Made by a program: the position numbers and the translations under genes
The notes under the pieces: generated by a model
Told to the model about the DNA's origin: nothing
The model's input: the letters and a program-made list of their open reading frames with translations, nothing else
Database searches by the model: none
Shown here: positions 48,673-61,333 of the stretch, in pieces
How positions within the stretch are numbered: the stretch's first letter is position 1
How the letters are laid out: every line of letters starts with the position of its first letter
DNA from: Mantis religiosa
Lineage: Eukaryota > Arthropoda > Insecta > Mantodea > Mantidae
Direction: 5' to 3'
Length of the DNA stretch: 64,000 bases
Assembly: GCA_030765055.1 (NCBI GenBank)
Contig: CM060953.1
Span: 74,345,336 to 74,409,335 of the forward strand

Positions 48673-49104
48673 TGTGACTTTGTGGTTCGCAGAATTAAAA
48701 TCCAATTTGCCGAAATTCTAAATATTCTTTATTTCCGTCGAAATACATTGTTCAATTCTCACGTAACAACATTACATCACATATACACACCACAATCTAC
48801 CAAGGTCGATGACAAAAACAATCACCTCTCATTACACAGCATTTGTTCACAGCTGTTTACTGTTTACTCACAGCTCTCTGCTGTTCTCCGCTTACCTCTC
48901 CCGCGACTGTTTTACAACTGTCCGCTGGCGTGTCACAATCTCTTAAATACCTCATTAATAATTAAGCGTAAGTTAATCTGGGCCGGGAAATCCTTTATCT
49001 CGCGATATGTTTATGTGCTTTTTGCAGGCTCTTTATTTTCACACTGTCCGCCTATCAGTTCCTTTGTCTGCGCAAGCCGTCTTATCGCGACCGGGTTCGC
49101 GACA
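48673..49104 (-). mobile_element. Family B solo LTR (copy B5) inside the pogo element
   Basis: Plus strand TGTGACTTTGTGGTTCGC at the left, GTTCGCGACA at the right. Minus strand therefore runs TGTCGC...GTCACA. It has a TATTTAAG box and an AATAAA on the minus strand. Flanks TTTT and TTAT are a poor 4-bp duplication. The plus-strand frame at 48682-49140 is an artefact. Confidence 0.75.
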
Positions 49105-49204
49105 TTATGTTCTTATCATTTTCCGTCATTATCTGGATAACTCGGATTTTCTTTAACTCGGATCGGTCCTGGTGCCAGTTAATGAGGTAAACGAGGTTCT
49201 ACTG

Positions 49205-51300
49205 TGTATATATAATTGTTTTCAAGTATTCTTGTTTAGATTCTTGAACCTGATTCCCTAAGATTCCTTTTTTCTTGACTTCACGATTTTTTTCGGTTTT
49301 CATAATTTATACGAATATTTTCCTCATTTCATTTATATTAATTACCTTATGCATAATCCCTTCTTTATGCTTTAAGCCGTAAACGACAGTTTCGGAGGTG
49401 GAATGGCATGGATCTATAAAAGACGGCGTGTATGTAGTGTTGGTGATGACACGTTCTGTACCTGACGCCCTCTTATTGGAGCGCTGTAATGTGAACCTCT
49501 TATTTCAATCAGGAACACTTCCTGCAGGTCTTGTTCTCACCTACAGTAATTTTCCCTTCACCACTTCGTTCCAGAAAACATATAATGGATACTAGGGCAG
49601 GACCTCATTTTCCCTTTAAGATAGGAAAATTTGGTTTTCATGTGCGACTTCGTTGTGTACCTTTTCCTCTCACGCAGTAGTAGCATTAACTAATTTTTTT
49701 AAACAAACAAAACACTGACATTTCTAGAGTGCTGTGAAAGATTTCTAACGGCTACATATGCGAATTCTTTTGTGAGTGAATTTGCGGGACGTAGTTACTG
49801 AGTGAGTTATGAGAAAGTTTTGGGTGTGACAAGAATTTTGTTCTCCTAATGCAATGCTTGATTCAATGACATAAAGAATGGCTGAACACAAAGTAGACTG
49901 GAAAAGTCAAGCGTTCTGTTTCCAAGGAATAAACCGGAAGAAGAGGCAACGTTGGGTATTTCATTACGCCAATGTGTGAGAGTGTGAATGGCAGTGAAAA
50001 TTAAGTAAAGGTACTAGACCATATTCTTAACGGACAGTGAGAACTTACCTATATGAAATGGACATTATAACTATACAAAGTCTCAACTATGTACATTTAT
50101 TAGGAGAAAGATTCTCGCTGTTTTTTGCAGTTTTAAAAGGTCTCAAATGGAATGTGCAGAGCATTCATTAGCACTTAGATTTCTCTTAGTGTAGTATTAT
50201 AAAGAACGAGCTTTATTTATCCATTCACCATCATAAAATCTTGAACGCAAACAATATTACAAAACGCTTTGCAGACCATAAATATATGTTGATTATTTGA
50301 CCAATATTTCGCGATTAAATAATCATTATTAAATCGTTGTGTTTAAATATTGCATAATTACCAAAATTCTTACGTAATTCTTACTGAATATATATCTTTT
50401 TTTTTTTTTAATCGGATTATCTGAAACTCACCGTCACAGGGAACTGTTGCAAAAATCAGCCTATTTATTCGATATTAATCACCACTTCTCATTTATGCTC
50501 AATACAGTCAGGAATATGTCAATACTAGTTAAAGAGTAACAAAATATTTCTATATAATTGTGCAAAGAACTTAAGGAATGTATATTGCCTACTGTTTTAT
50601 GAGTGTAGTGAGTAATAAAAATTGCCGAAAATATAACTAATGTCACTTTCAAAACCAGTATCGCCCCCATGCAAAGGAGTGACCGATTAGACACGCCTAT
50701 TAGTGTGGACCAAGAAAGTGAAGCTTCTGGTTGCGCCGAAATAGTTATATTTAAATGTATGAATTATATAATGAACAAACAAAAAAGATGTTAAACCTAA
50801 ACCGTAAAATTCAGAAATAGATAATGGCAATAGATAAGTAATGTCGTTTTTCCAGCAACACTCTATTTTAAATTATTGTTGCAGGAAATAATTTCAGTCT
50901 ATAAACCTGAGTTAAAGTGGTGAGGTTTGTTAACCCCGAGGTACTACTTTCTGGTTTATGTTGCGAAGTATTGAACTGCTTGAATGTTTTCAAGCTTTCT
51001 TAACCGTAGAAAAGGGGAGGTGAATGATGATAGTTTGATACCACATTGATAAGGTAGCAATTGCATTCTTTTCAGTTTCTTAGTCTTGTCCATTGAGCTG
51101 TTGAGGTGTGATATCATTGTGCTCAAGAGAACACTATTTCTATTAACTAAAGCGGTGGACCTCTGCAGTAAAACCTAATGAACTTACTCCAGTTATTCAA
51201 ATTGAAGATCCGCATCGACTGCTTGTATATTTATAGCAAATTCCCAGATAATTAACCTCCAGAACTCCAACAGAATTACATATTGTGACCGAACGGAATA
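49205..51300. other. AT-rich sequence, nothing recognised
   Basis: No coding signal. An isolated CTATAAAAGACGG near 49413-49425 looks like a TATA box but has no identifiable LTR around it. Confidence 0.45.
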
Positions 51301-51352
51301 TTTACCGACAACGTTTGCAGACTAAAGGGTGTCGAGCCATTTTTTGAAATTG

Positions 51353-51649
51353 TCAGTTGCGGTAATGTACCCACTTTTCATCACTTAAGATAAATCTCCT
51401 GATATCCTGAAAACGCTCTAATTCAGTTTTATCAAGTGTCGGATCTTCTGGCAACTTCATAGTGCTATGTGGGTTTTGTTCCAAAGCTCTGCACATATTC
51501 TCAAAGTTTTACAACGTGGGTCCTCTAGAATGTCGTAAATCTCTAATGCTTTTTTCTCTTCACTATTAAATAATCTGAAATTATAGTACTGCCACTCGCT
51601 CACTAACGACATCTTTAATTTCCAGTTCCATACGTTCTTCGAGCCACTG
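51353..51649 (-). pseudogene. Unidentified coding remnant with splice acceptor
   Basis: Minus strand: an AATATCTTAG acceptor-like site ends at 51650, an ATG lies at 51612, and the frame reads MSLVSEWQYYNFRLFNSEEK, then KALEIYDILEDPRCKTLRIC. After one frameshift it continues KLPEDPTLDKTELERFQDIR, then SDEKWVHYRN and a stop at 51353. The amino-acid composition looks like real protein, in a surrounding region that is AT-rich and full of stops. I do not recognise the family. It could be an exon of a host pseudogene or a transposon protein. Confidence 0.35.
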
Positions 51650-51892
51650 CTAAGATATTAACGATATGAAACAATAACCATATCACCCTATAAATGATAT
51701 TTACAAAAATAAAGCAATGATATTACTGCATAGACCCAATTAATTATTACACAATCTAGTAACAAAACATGATTATATTTCTTCTTTGCAATAATCTCTA
51801 TAGATATCAACAGTTGGGATATTAAATACATTTTACTAACCGCTTCGTTGCTGAGAGTTCTCTTTTAAATTTAAAATTATTTCTATACATAC

Positions 51893-52413
51893 TGTGACCT
51901 TGTGGGTTCGTGAAATTAAAAGTCCAGTTGCACAAATTCAAAATGTTCTTTATTTCCACCGAATTACAGTTGGTACACTTGTCGATTACATAGAATTACG
52001 TAGCGCACACAATTACAATCCACCAGTTCGTCTGCCACAGGTCCACTCCGCACTCACTGTTACGTAACACTGCACTTTAGAGCTGACTAAAAACTCTTCT
52101 GTTACACGTACGCAGTCTTCCAGTCCGTTCGCTAGCACTGCGCTCCTCACGGCTGCTCACCAAGAACTGAACTGACTCGCCCACTGCATCCCTTATATAA
52201 GCAGATCGCTGTGTCTGGAAGTTTCGCGGATCAGAACATCATCCTGATTGTTCGAGACGTCAGGGGAAGGGGAAAGAGACGGACAATGCCTAGTGACACT
52301 TTCCTAACCATCCCCTATATTAGCGCTACAAGATAAATGGGTGGGCGTGGTCTGAATACCTCCTGTCCCCTACCCAGCTCCAGTTGGTCTTGCCTTCCGA
52401 TAATTAGGTGACA
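51893..52413 (-). mobile_element. Family B-related solo LTR (copy B6)
   Basis: Minus strand: TGTCACCTAATTATCGGAAG at the start, a TTATATAAGGG TATA box (52192-52200), an AATAAAG polyadenylation signal, and the terminus CGAACCCACAAGGTCACA. Flanks ATAC and ATGC differ at one of four positions. It is more diverged in U3 than the other copies. Confidence 0.75.
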
Positions 52414-53970
52414 ATGCAATAACATATAGGACATAATAGAACTGTGATAATATACTGACCAAAGGGGCAAGTATTTCATAAAAGAAGGATATTTGAATAA
52501 ATAACAAATATATTTAAAATGAAAACAATTAAAAGATATTTAATATTGTACTAAAGATATATAAAGGGCTAGTTTCAAAATTTTAAATTACCGCACACAT
52601 AACTGACAGGTTTGTCCTCAAGGGAGGATGAATGCTTATAGTAATAGGAGAATTATCAATCACTAATAATTTTAAAAAGCTCCTATTAAAATGAAAGAGT
52701 GCTATGAAAATTTATGTATCTCTAATTAGGATTATACAAAGCTTTTTTTTACAAATTTATTTGAAACTTGAATATTGTTCTTATTCCTCTAGAGTGCATA
52801 CGAAATGTTTGATGGACCAATAGCAACATCATTTAAACTACAGGTTCGCGGTATGATATGTTCAGTCTATGGTATGTTTTAAAACAGGAGTGAAGATATA
52901 AAGCGAAAAGACACTTTGCACATACTTTTTGAATATATCCTTTTTGGGGATTATATAGTGCTATTAAACAACTTGTATACACATTGGAAAGTGTTTTTCT
53001 GTCAGTCTACGGAGTTCGTCACCAGATCATACAATTTTTTTTTAACTTTTTCTGTTTACTAGAGTTGATGAAGCGCTTATGTATTTGCATATGAAGACTT
53101 CTATGCTTATCGCCCACTAGAAGCAATACGTGCTCTAAGTGTCACGCTGAGAACGACCGTAGCCGCGGAACAGATGGTCGACGGCGGCACCAGGGTGACG
53201 CAGATGTGTGCCGTGTTTTTCAAGGGAAGCAGTTTCGGGAGTGATGGAAACAGTTTTATTTTTTCTGTGTTAACTCCCGTCTGCTCTCCCTCGACGTCGT
53301 ATATTGCGAGCTCCCGCCCCCAACATCTATTTCTGTCCGCCACCTACCGAAATAATGAAACACGTCATGCTGCTCAGTAAGAAAGTGCGGCCGCATAAAC
53401 TGCAACTGTCACTGGAACATAATATTCTTTGGTGCTAGTCTACTAAAGTAGAACTATTTAGACGGCATAACATTTCCAACACTATCTCTATTTGTTTTCA
53501 TGTGAAGATGGAATAGAAGTTTTAAGCTGGAAACTGAATTAACTACAGAAATGTAGGATTGTTCAAATAGATTTAGAGTCCAATTTGGTTTATCTTATTT
53601 ATAATTTATCCATGCATTTCTGCATAAAATAATTTCATAGCTACAGAGTTTCACAGTTACTACACTATAAACATAATACACAATTACGTTTTACTTTGCA
53701 GTCCATTTCCCTATAACCAATCCCATTAACAATTGAAGAAGGACCACTTCTTTAAACTCGTCTAGACAAATGAATTTTAATATATCCGAATAATGCTTGA
53801 CCTTAAAGTAATCAAATATTTTTGCTATCAGTACTTTATTACCTATAAGTTACAAATGAAGTTTTTTTCACTAAAGAAAAGTATAACAAAGTCATGTTTT
53901 GTTTTACCAAATATGTGTTTAATATGCTCCGAAAAAAAGATTCGCCTGTAACAAACATTTGACAAAGGTG
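52414..53970. other. No gene recognised; CpG-richer patch at 53100-53400
   Basis: Mostly AT-rich. At 53100-53400 C, G and CpG become clearly commoner and frames are open on both strands (53107-53343 minus, 53174-53380 plus), neither recognised. This could be a host promoter or exon, or an element fragment. Confidence 0.35.
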
Positions 53971-53974
53971 TACA

Positions 53975-55040
53975 TTGGAAATTAATTGTTCTTTCACACT
54001 AGCCGTGTGTAGAATGCCTTATGGAAGGGTAGATCCAGACTGAAAAATTCAATGCCACTACCGGCATTTGAACCATGGATCTTCTGGACTCTGTCTAGCC
54101 GCTGTAAACCTACTATGGCCAACGTGCCAACATGACATTAAATTCTCCAACTGACTTGTGCTTTTCCCGGTAAACCATAGGAGTTCTCATAAACACATGA
54201 GACAACTACCTTAATGGCGACTTACTATGCTGCAAGTACTTTAAGGTACTGTAACACGAGTCATTTGGAGAATTTAATGTCATTTTGGCACGTTGGCCGT
54301 ATTAGCTCAATGATTTAGAGCGACTGGACGGAGACCAATAGATCCGCGGTTCAAATCCCGGCTATGGAATTGAATTTTTCCGTCTGGCTCTACTCTTTCA
54401 TAGCGCGTCCTACACACGGTTAGTGTGAAAGAACAATTAATTTCCATTAATCGACCTAATAGTGGTTAACTATAAAGTCCGGGCCTTAAAGTACTTACAT
54501 GTTGTAAGTGGCCATTAAGATAGTTGTCTCATGTGTTTATGAGAACTCCTAAGTGATTTACCGAGAAAAACACGATTCAGTTGGAGAATTTAATGCCATG
54601 TAGGCCCGTTGGCCACAGTAACTCAATGGTTTAGAGCGGCTGGACGGAGACCAGTAGATCCGTGGTTCAAATATAGGCTATGGAATTGAATTTTTCAGTC
54701 TGGCTCTAACTCTTTCATAGTGCGTCCTACACACGGTTAGTGTGAAAGAGCAATTAATTTCCATTAATTGACCAAATAGTGGTTAACTATAAAGCCCGGG
54801 CTTTAAATTACTTACACGTTGTAAGTCGCCATTAAGATAGTTGTCTCATGTGGTTATGAGAACTCCTAGTGGTTTACCGGAAAAATTTGAGTCATTTGGA
54901 GAATTTAATGTCGCGTTGGCACGTTGGCCACAGTAGCTGAAGGGTTTAGAGCGGCAGGCCAGAGATCAGAAGATCTGTTGTTCAAATCCTAGCTATGGCA
55001 TTGGATATTTCAATATGGCTCTACCATTTCAAAGGTGTAC
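53975..55040. mobile_element. Foldback-like element F2 with tandem tRNA-like units
   Basis: A minus-oriented arm (53975-54255) faces a plus-oriented arm of tandem units. The landmark CGTTGGCC recurs at 54291, 54607 and 54922, a period of about 316 bp. Each unit holds a tRNA-like module (CAATGGTTTAGAGCGGCTGG, then CGGTTCAAATCCCGGCTATG) and a CACACGGTTAGTGTGAAAGA motif. The left arm begins with the inverse, TCTTTCACACTAGCCGTGTG. The third unit is truncated. Related to F1 at 43 kb. Confidence 0.75.
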
Positions 55041-57590
55041 CTTACATTACAAAGCGAGCTAGCTAACACGCAGTAATTTTGTTTTGGAAATGAATTTTAG
55101 AATACATAATATGCTCTTAACTGGTTGTGTATGTTCAGCTCTGTTGAATGGCAATTTATCATAGCCTTTATAACTGGAAGGATTAAAAATAGCATGTGGA
55201 CTAATGAGTGGCAGTATTTAGAAATCATAAGGCAAAAGCTGAGGAAACATAAATTAACATTGTGCTATATTTAAAACAGCTGCATTTTAATTCCAACGAG
55301 TTCTTTTTGGTGTCAATATGAACATCAGTTTTAAGGAATATCATACAGCAATTTTCTCAATATAACAAAAGATAATGGCGGTGAATGTAGTAGAGAAGAG
55401 ATTTATTTTCAAGAAAATTTACATATTAATGTATTTAGTTGGCTTTAATTTATGGATTTCATTTTAAAACGAAGCCGATGTGACCATGCACGTGGCGCTA
55501 CACCACAATTATTTTGCAGAGATCGGGAAACATTTCGAATATAAATTAATCAATCGATGTCTAGGAGGGAACTGTTATACTGAAAGACGCTTCTTAGCTG
55601 GGGTTCAAAACATTTACAGTTAGCTGTTGCTAGCGGGTGCTGGAGTTCCTTATCCCCAGCTGCACGGGTACATTTGCCAACGCCATAGCATGATACATGT
55701 GCCCTACATTACTGAAATAATCGCACATGTGCATTCATCTGTAATACCTATTAGGTACTATATAACTAGTAAAAATTTTGCATGTATTACCATCTAAGTC
55801 TAGGGGTGTAAGTAATACGGTCTGAGAACCGGAAATTTTTTTGGGAGGTCAGTAATGACGTTTATTGTATTCAGGGAATCTGTTGTTACGCTGATGACTA
55901 CATTTTATGTGCTATTTCAGCATTCTATAATTTACAGGAATGTTTAAGATTTTAATAATAATTTGCATAGCATTATCACATTGCATCCCTAGAGAACTGT
56001 AAATATTCCAAACCTTCCTTTGCTAATTTGTCGTCTTTTTCCCACCAAATTCTTTTGCAGTAGCTGGCGATAAAATGGTCTACTGGCATCGGCGCTTAAT
56101 TGGTTTTCCAAGGGGTATTGCTGGGTAATCTGTCTTGGTTTCGATGTTCAGTTTTCTTTTGCTCTCAACCCCATTCCAGAGCTCCCACCGAACCTCTATG
56201 TATACACTCTTTTAAGTCGTTTGATGAAAACGTGACCACGTGGCGTTGAACTTGGTCGATATGACCTTCTTTGTGCACACTTACATTATTTGTTTGTTTC
56301 TAAAAAAATGCTGAAAAACAAACTAGATCAACCAAATAATGATTTTGTTTCTATTAAGTATGGAAAGGTAGGGCCAGACTGAAAAATTATAGGATAAATA
56401 TTCTGGATTTTACCCTCGTCATGCTTTGCATCCCAATGTCTTTAGGTATAATTCTTTCAATTATATCTTCCGATAGTGCACCTTTTTTCTAGTACTCCTG
56501 TTCTATTTCATCAACATGAAGGCATGCTTTTCCCCATTCCACTTGCAAATTTACTCAAATCATTGGTGGCATATTTCAACGTCTTTAGTTTTAAAGGCTA
56601 CTTTTCAACAAGCAACACAGAGTTTGACATATGCCGTTCAATTCCAAAGTCTTCATATCCGTCATACCGGAATTAAGGGATGCACTGCATAAAGAATCGA
56701 ATTGGATTTCAAAGGAATGTATATTTGTTGTGAAACGCGTGCACGGGCAGTTGAGTTGGATAGTTTTAACAAAAGAAAACGTAAGAAAGAACTTTCTAGC
56801 AATAATCTTAAATGGGTAATACTTGACTTCGTTTCAAAGGGTATTCTTCGGACCCTTAGTAATGGCATAACCGAGAATAACAATCACAACGGACAAAATA
56901 GTCGCAAAGGAGTTTTGGTGTGAAAAGACAAGGCTTCAAGAAGTGAAAATGGCACACACACGCACAGCGGTGCACAGTGAGGACAGGCAGTCCGCGGCTC
57001 GAGGCCGATTAAGAGTCATCGCCTCTGTCTTGGTCGAAGGCAGATCAGAAGCGATGGGAGGAGATTTTTGTCGGTTCGTATGTACGTGAAGAACGAATTA
57101 ATACTATCGAGTAATAAGCAGTCTACATACGGTAACTCTGAACATTGATATATTGGTAACCCTTGGTCGGCAACTTCGAGTTTTATGTTATGATAAAAAG
57201 AAGCAGTCATTAATCTTGTATTCCAGTGTCATTAGAACCATCCTTACTCATACATGCCCACGCATACCCTGAGGGTATCTCATTGCTCCTAACCTGCGCC
57301 ACCATTCCATTATTTTTGCTTCATCCGGATGTTAAGAAGAAAGACTGAATGCTACAGGGTTATACTCTGACAATATTTGGTCAGCCAGAAAGTTCTTCTG
57401 ACTGGGCTTCTTAGCTAGAATTAAATCATATGATTTTTGGGTGCTATTTTCAGCAAAACACATATGATATTGTAACCAAGAACGTATATTTCTTCTAAAA
57501 TAACACGAAGTTTTAGGCATTAGGATATGAAGTATTATCTATTACTTGCACCGAGTTAGGGGATAAATTTAATTTTAGCTTGTGTGAAGA
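55041..57590. other. No gene recognised; short foldback relic at 56358-56390
   Basis: AT-rich. At 56358-56390 there is a fragment of the F1/F2 unit (TAGGGCCAGACTGAAAAATT). Frames at 56476-56923 lack motifs. Confidence 0.4.
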
Positions 57591-57715
57591 GCCGACTCTC
57601 GTAGCCACGGTCGTTTGAGCGTATGTCTCTAGCGTTCCGCCGCGTAGAGGTTCTCGTTTTCGAGTTCCACCTTGGGCATGGTGTTTATGTGTATAGTGTA
57701 TATGTGTGAAACTAA
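57590..57715 (+). mobile_element. Possible tRNA-like SINE head
   Basis: CTCGTAGCCACGGTCGTTTG could be an A box region and TTTTCGAGTTCCACC a B box, in a patch richer in G and C than its surroundings. There is no paralogue in the window. Confidence 0.35.
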
Positions 57716-59480
57716 AGAACACAGATATTAAAATAAACCGAAACAATAAAAAACGGTTAAATAAGGTAAAGAAGAATATATACATAGATATATATTTTGT
57801 TATGAAATAAAATAAAAAAAAACTGTTTAATATAATCTTCAATGCTCATTTCTTTACAAAAGTCTCTACTTTTATGTTGTGATTTATAACTTTTTCATGC
57901 ACTTTCTGAATCGCTGTGATATTCTCAGGAAAGTAGCAATCCGTATGCATTGTCGCTTCCTTGAGTTACTCATGTACATGAGCAATCAGCTCACAATTTT
58001 GGCTAAGGAGAGTGTTCTTCTTTTAAATTTTAAATTACAGGAGGCAGTACATATGACATTGTGACAATACTATACAGTCTACTGTTCTCAAGGGCAGCGA
58101 CTCACACGGCATATTGCAACAAGTAACAACAGCGATAAGTTCGCTAAATACAGGATTAGGAAAGAGATAGAAGAGAAAGCGGGATAAGCTGGGCCCGCTG
58201 GCTGTTCTACAGGTGAAGGTCACTGTTCGAGATCCATTGCGCTACTTATATACGAGATGGCTGCGGTGCTGAACCTTGAACCAGGATAAAGAACTCTCAG
58301 CCCCTGTTAGGTACTTCCGTGCGTCTCTGCGGCCTATCTATGTGGCATCCTGTAGTTTACGCGCTTCATCCCTTCCTCATGGGATGCTGTCAGCAGCAGC
58401 AGATTTGTGGTAGTGCGACATGTTCCTATTGGGTTGTCTGATGTTTACCTACTCTTTAAAGTAGTATTTTTTGTCGAATAAAATACACAGAGTGTTAGAT
58501 AGAGTATGTGGAGTGCTTTTACAAGAAAACAAACAAGCACACACGCAAAATAACAATTATAATCTGTAAATATCTTCCGCTTTTATACTTCAATCGTTGA
58601 AATGCTTATTCCTCATTAATACAATTGAGCACCTTCTGCTTTTTCCCAGCGCTCCGCTCGTGTTTATTGTTGCAGGTGACCCTTTTTCGTTTTAAACATC
58701 CCAATTAAATCCTCGTTCAGTTGCGCTTCATTCTAATTGTATATTTCTGTAATTGGCAAAGTATTAGCACCCTAAAACGGAAATATTGAAAATTCCCTGG
58801 GAACAGCAGCAACTAAGTAGCTACGTACTAATGTAGTTTAATCTCGTGTGTGCTTTAAATAGAAGTATTTTAGAGTTTGTCACGGCTTTTCCCGGGCTGG
58901 AGAACTACTGATTCCTTTGTGTTAAACAAAGATGGACCATTTCGGTGGTTTAAAACACACTTTATCATTGCATTTGCAACGGGGAAGCTACTTCGATGAC
59001 AGCAGCTGATGTAGGCACCACTGAATCATACGGAATAACACATACTTATTCAATAAACCTTTGTTTTTTTCTGTTACATGTAATATTCTGAGGAAATATT
59101 GTATTTCCCTAGAAATTTTATATCAAGATTGATACGTACTTTGAGACAATCTGAATGTAAAAAGAAGGAATTAAAAATCTGTGTATATGTGTGAGTCTGA
59201 GTAGCTTAACTCAAAATAAAAGTTGAATAAATACCAAAATTGAAATTTACGTTCTGTCCCCTTAAACGATGCGACTAGAGCATCTCCAAGGACATTCGCC
59301 TCCCCAATACACCCTGTATATGGAATATCATTCGAAAATTTTGATGCTCTCAAATATATTTCAACCAGTTTTGATTGAAATGCCATATACGAGATGAGTG
59401 CATGTCCTAAATTTTCTAGGAGAGTCCTCAGAAAACCTCTTGACTCTCTATAACTTTTGCATAACTGGTAAACCGTAAGA
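57716..59480. other. No gene recognised; GC-richer patch at 58170-58440
   Basis: The patch at 58170-58440 contains a B-box-like TGTTCGAGATCC but no clear A box. The rest is AT-rich without motif-bearing frames. Confidence 0.4.
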
Positions 59481-59483
59481 TAT

Positions 59484-59780
59484 TGTCGCGAGGCATTGTT
59501 TTGCTGCTGCGTAGATGACCACCGAGAGAAATAGAAGCGAGGAGTGAAAGCACAGATATAGCCCAAGCCACACCCGCAGACTGATGAGTGTTGGGCACTT
59601 GCCGCGAGAGAGAGCAATAGAGGGAGAAAGTCTGGACGTTCTCGCTGCGCCACGAAAGACCGTGAAGCTTCGGCAGCTTTCGAGAAACAGTAGCTCGGAT
59701 ATAAATGCGGCAGTGGGAGTAGTCATCAGCCAGTCGGCAGGGAGCTGCTAGGAGTTGCAGTTGCGAACCAGTTAGCTGTT
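59484..59780 (+). mobile_element. Family B LTR (copy B7), 5' part, interrupted by a LINE
   Basis: It opens TGTCGCGAGGCATTGTTTTG after ATAT (59480-59483). It keeps the purine-rich U3, AAGCTTCGGCAGCTTTCGAG and a GATATAAATGCGG TATA box. The LTR is cut by the minus-strand LINE. GAGAACTGAT near 60897 may be the resumption, but the GTCACA terminus is not found. The minus-strand frames at 59171-59726 are artefacts. Confidence 0.7.
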
Positions 59781-59784
59781 TATT

Positions 59785-59795
59785 GTTTGTTTGTT

Positions 59796-59843
<48 letters not shown>
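59785..59843 (+). repeat. (TTTG)n/(TG)n microsatellite
   Basis: A few TTTG units pass into about 20 TG. It directly abuts the 3' end of the minus-strand LINE and reads as its CA-rich tail. Confidence 0.9.
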
Positions 59844-59844
<1 letters not shown>

Positions 59845-59849
59845 TGGTG

Positions 59850-60895
59850 GTTATGTTTTTTAAAAGATTTATTAACAGAATGCCCCATTACAAGTAATAT
59901 TACATGCTTTGTATTCTTTGGTATTCAATTTGTTTCTTGATTTGGTCATTTTTATGTCCTTATATTCCAATTATTGTTCTTGTGATCAATGTTGATATCA
60001 CTCTGACTGTCACGACTTTAACTGTTTGTTTTTACACTGCACTGCACCTCACTTCACTTCACAGTCCCATTGAGTTGCGGAATTGTTGGAAGTCTCTCAG
60101 ATATTTGGATACAAGCTATTGTGTAGTTGCTGGCCGGCTTCCTCCTTTTTTCCTAATTTCTTCTCTTAATTTGTTTCTTTGTTGTAGTACTTCTGGGCAT
60201 TCATATATTATGTGATGTACTGTTTGGTGTCCTGTGTTGCATGAACATATAGGGTTATCTGCGATGTGGAATCTGTGTTTGTATGAATTGGTTTTTCCAT
60301 GTCCTGTAGTTAGAGCTGTAAAGCATGGCGTTAGAGGCAGATTCACCTTGAGTCTCTTTCTAATGTAGGGGAAGAAACTCCTTGTTATTGCTCTTTTAGT
60401 TGAGTTGTTCCATCTATTCTGCCAATCCTGTATTCCCTTTTCTCTAATTTCTGTTTCGATTGTATATTTTAGTATCCTGTTGTAAACTGTTTCTATTCCT
60501 GTTTTTTCTTTTGCTTGCTTTGCTAATTTTTCTACTAGTTCATTTCCAGGAATGCAGATGTGTACTTTTTCCCACTTGAAGTATATTTTCAGTTTTGTTG
60601 ACTAAGTGCTGCTATAATTCTGTGCATATCTGTTGTTATGGAATTATGTTTCTTGTTGTTCTCGACTGACAGAGTTACTTGACTGTCAGTGTGGACTGTA
60701 ATTGTCTTTTCTAGTTCTGCTACATTGAGTTTATTGATTTCTGTCATAGCTTTTAGAATGACTATCTGTTCGTCTTGATTATTAGAGCAATTTTGGTTCA
60801 AATTGAATTTTAGTGATTTGATTAGGTTTACTCCTTTGAAACTTGCCACTCCTGGTCCAACTTTGTTTGCTATCTTGCTGCCATCCGAGAGAGTC
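59850..60895 (-). pseudogene. LINE 3' fragment: RNase H and zinc-knuckle region
   Basis: Minus strand: starts at SDGSKIANKVGPGVASFKGV (first RNase H Asp), then NNQDEQIVILKAMTEINKL (Glu), TITVHTDSQVTLSVENN (Asp) and IPGNELVEKLAKQAKEK (the GNE motif). After one TGA at about 60601, it ends with CSCNTGHQTVHHIIYEC and a stop at about 60116. RNase H acidic residues are all readable, so decay is mild. 5'-truncated at the RNase H, so no RT. A different lineage from the LINE at 19-26 kb. Confidence 0.85.
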
Positions 60896-60899
60896 GAGA

Positions 60900-61330
60900 A
60901 CTGATAAGCTTACTGTATCCCTCTATTTTCATTGCATCTGTCAGGAAATATGTAATAAAACCATTTGTTTAAACGTGTATCTCCATTAAAAGAACGGGAT
61001 AAAATAACAAACACTTGTAAGAATATTTATTTGAGTGCACTGGTAAAATAGTCGTTTTTTTTTTGGCTATTTATCGAAAAATATTTTCTTGATCATTCCG
61101 CAATGGCTATCACTGCATATAACAGTTTCTGAAAACTTTTTCTCTACTAATCCAGGTGTCGAAACCACAACTGATGCTCTTGTGTTCAGGTAATGCTGAA
61201 GTGAACAAAGGAAGTAATTGACCAAACGTGGCAATTATTGGCTATATATTGCGTATTTTAATTAAGAAATTAGAAATTATTTAACTGAATTACGGATGAC
61301 GCCACAAAAGGAAGTACGGTTCTCAGATAT
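60900..61330. other. No gene recognised
   Basis: AT-rich spacer between the LTR/LINE composite and the mariner fragment. Confidence 0.4.
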
Positions 61331-61333
61331 GTA

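Larger units (their letters stand above)
47635..49204 (+). mobile_element. Pogo/Tigger-like DNA transposon carrying a SINE and a solo LTR
   Basis: The left end reads CAGTAAAACCACTTTAAAC and the right end, on the opposite strand, CAGTAGAACCTCGTTTACC: pogo-type terminal inverted repeats. TA flanks the left end, and TG sits where TA is expected at the right. Two later insertions are inside: an S5 SINE (47870-48026) and LTR B5 (48673-49104). The remaining coding part is the transposase C-terminus at about 48190-48535. Confidence 0.8.

Noticed and set aside
56631..56923. Possible RNase H remnant (HTGIKG)
   Set aside because: Only one short motif, no other RNase H residues in frame.
59171..59726. 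Minus-strand frames of 92 and 160 codons
   Set aside because: They lie antisense to family B LTR sequence and resemble the frame antisense to LTR B2 (26037-26360); shared repeat sequence explains the similarity.
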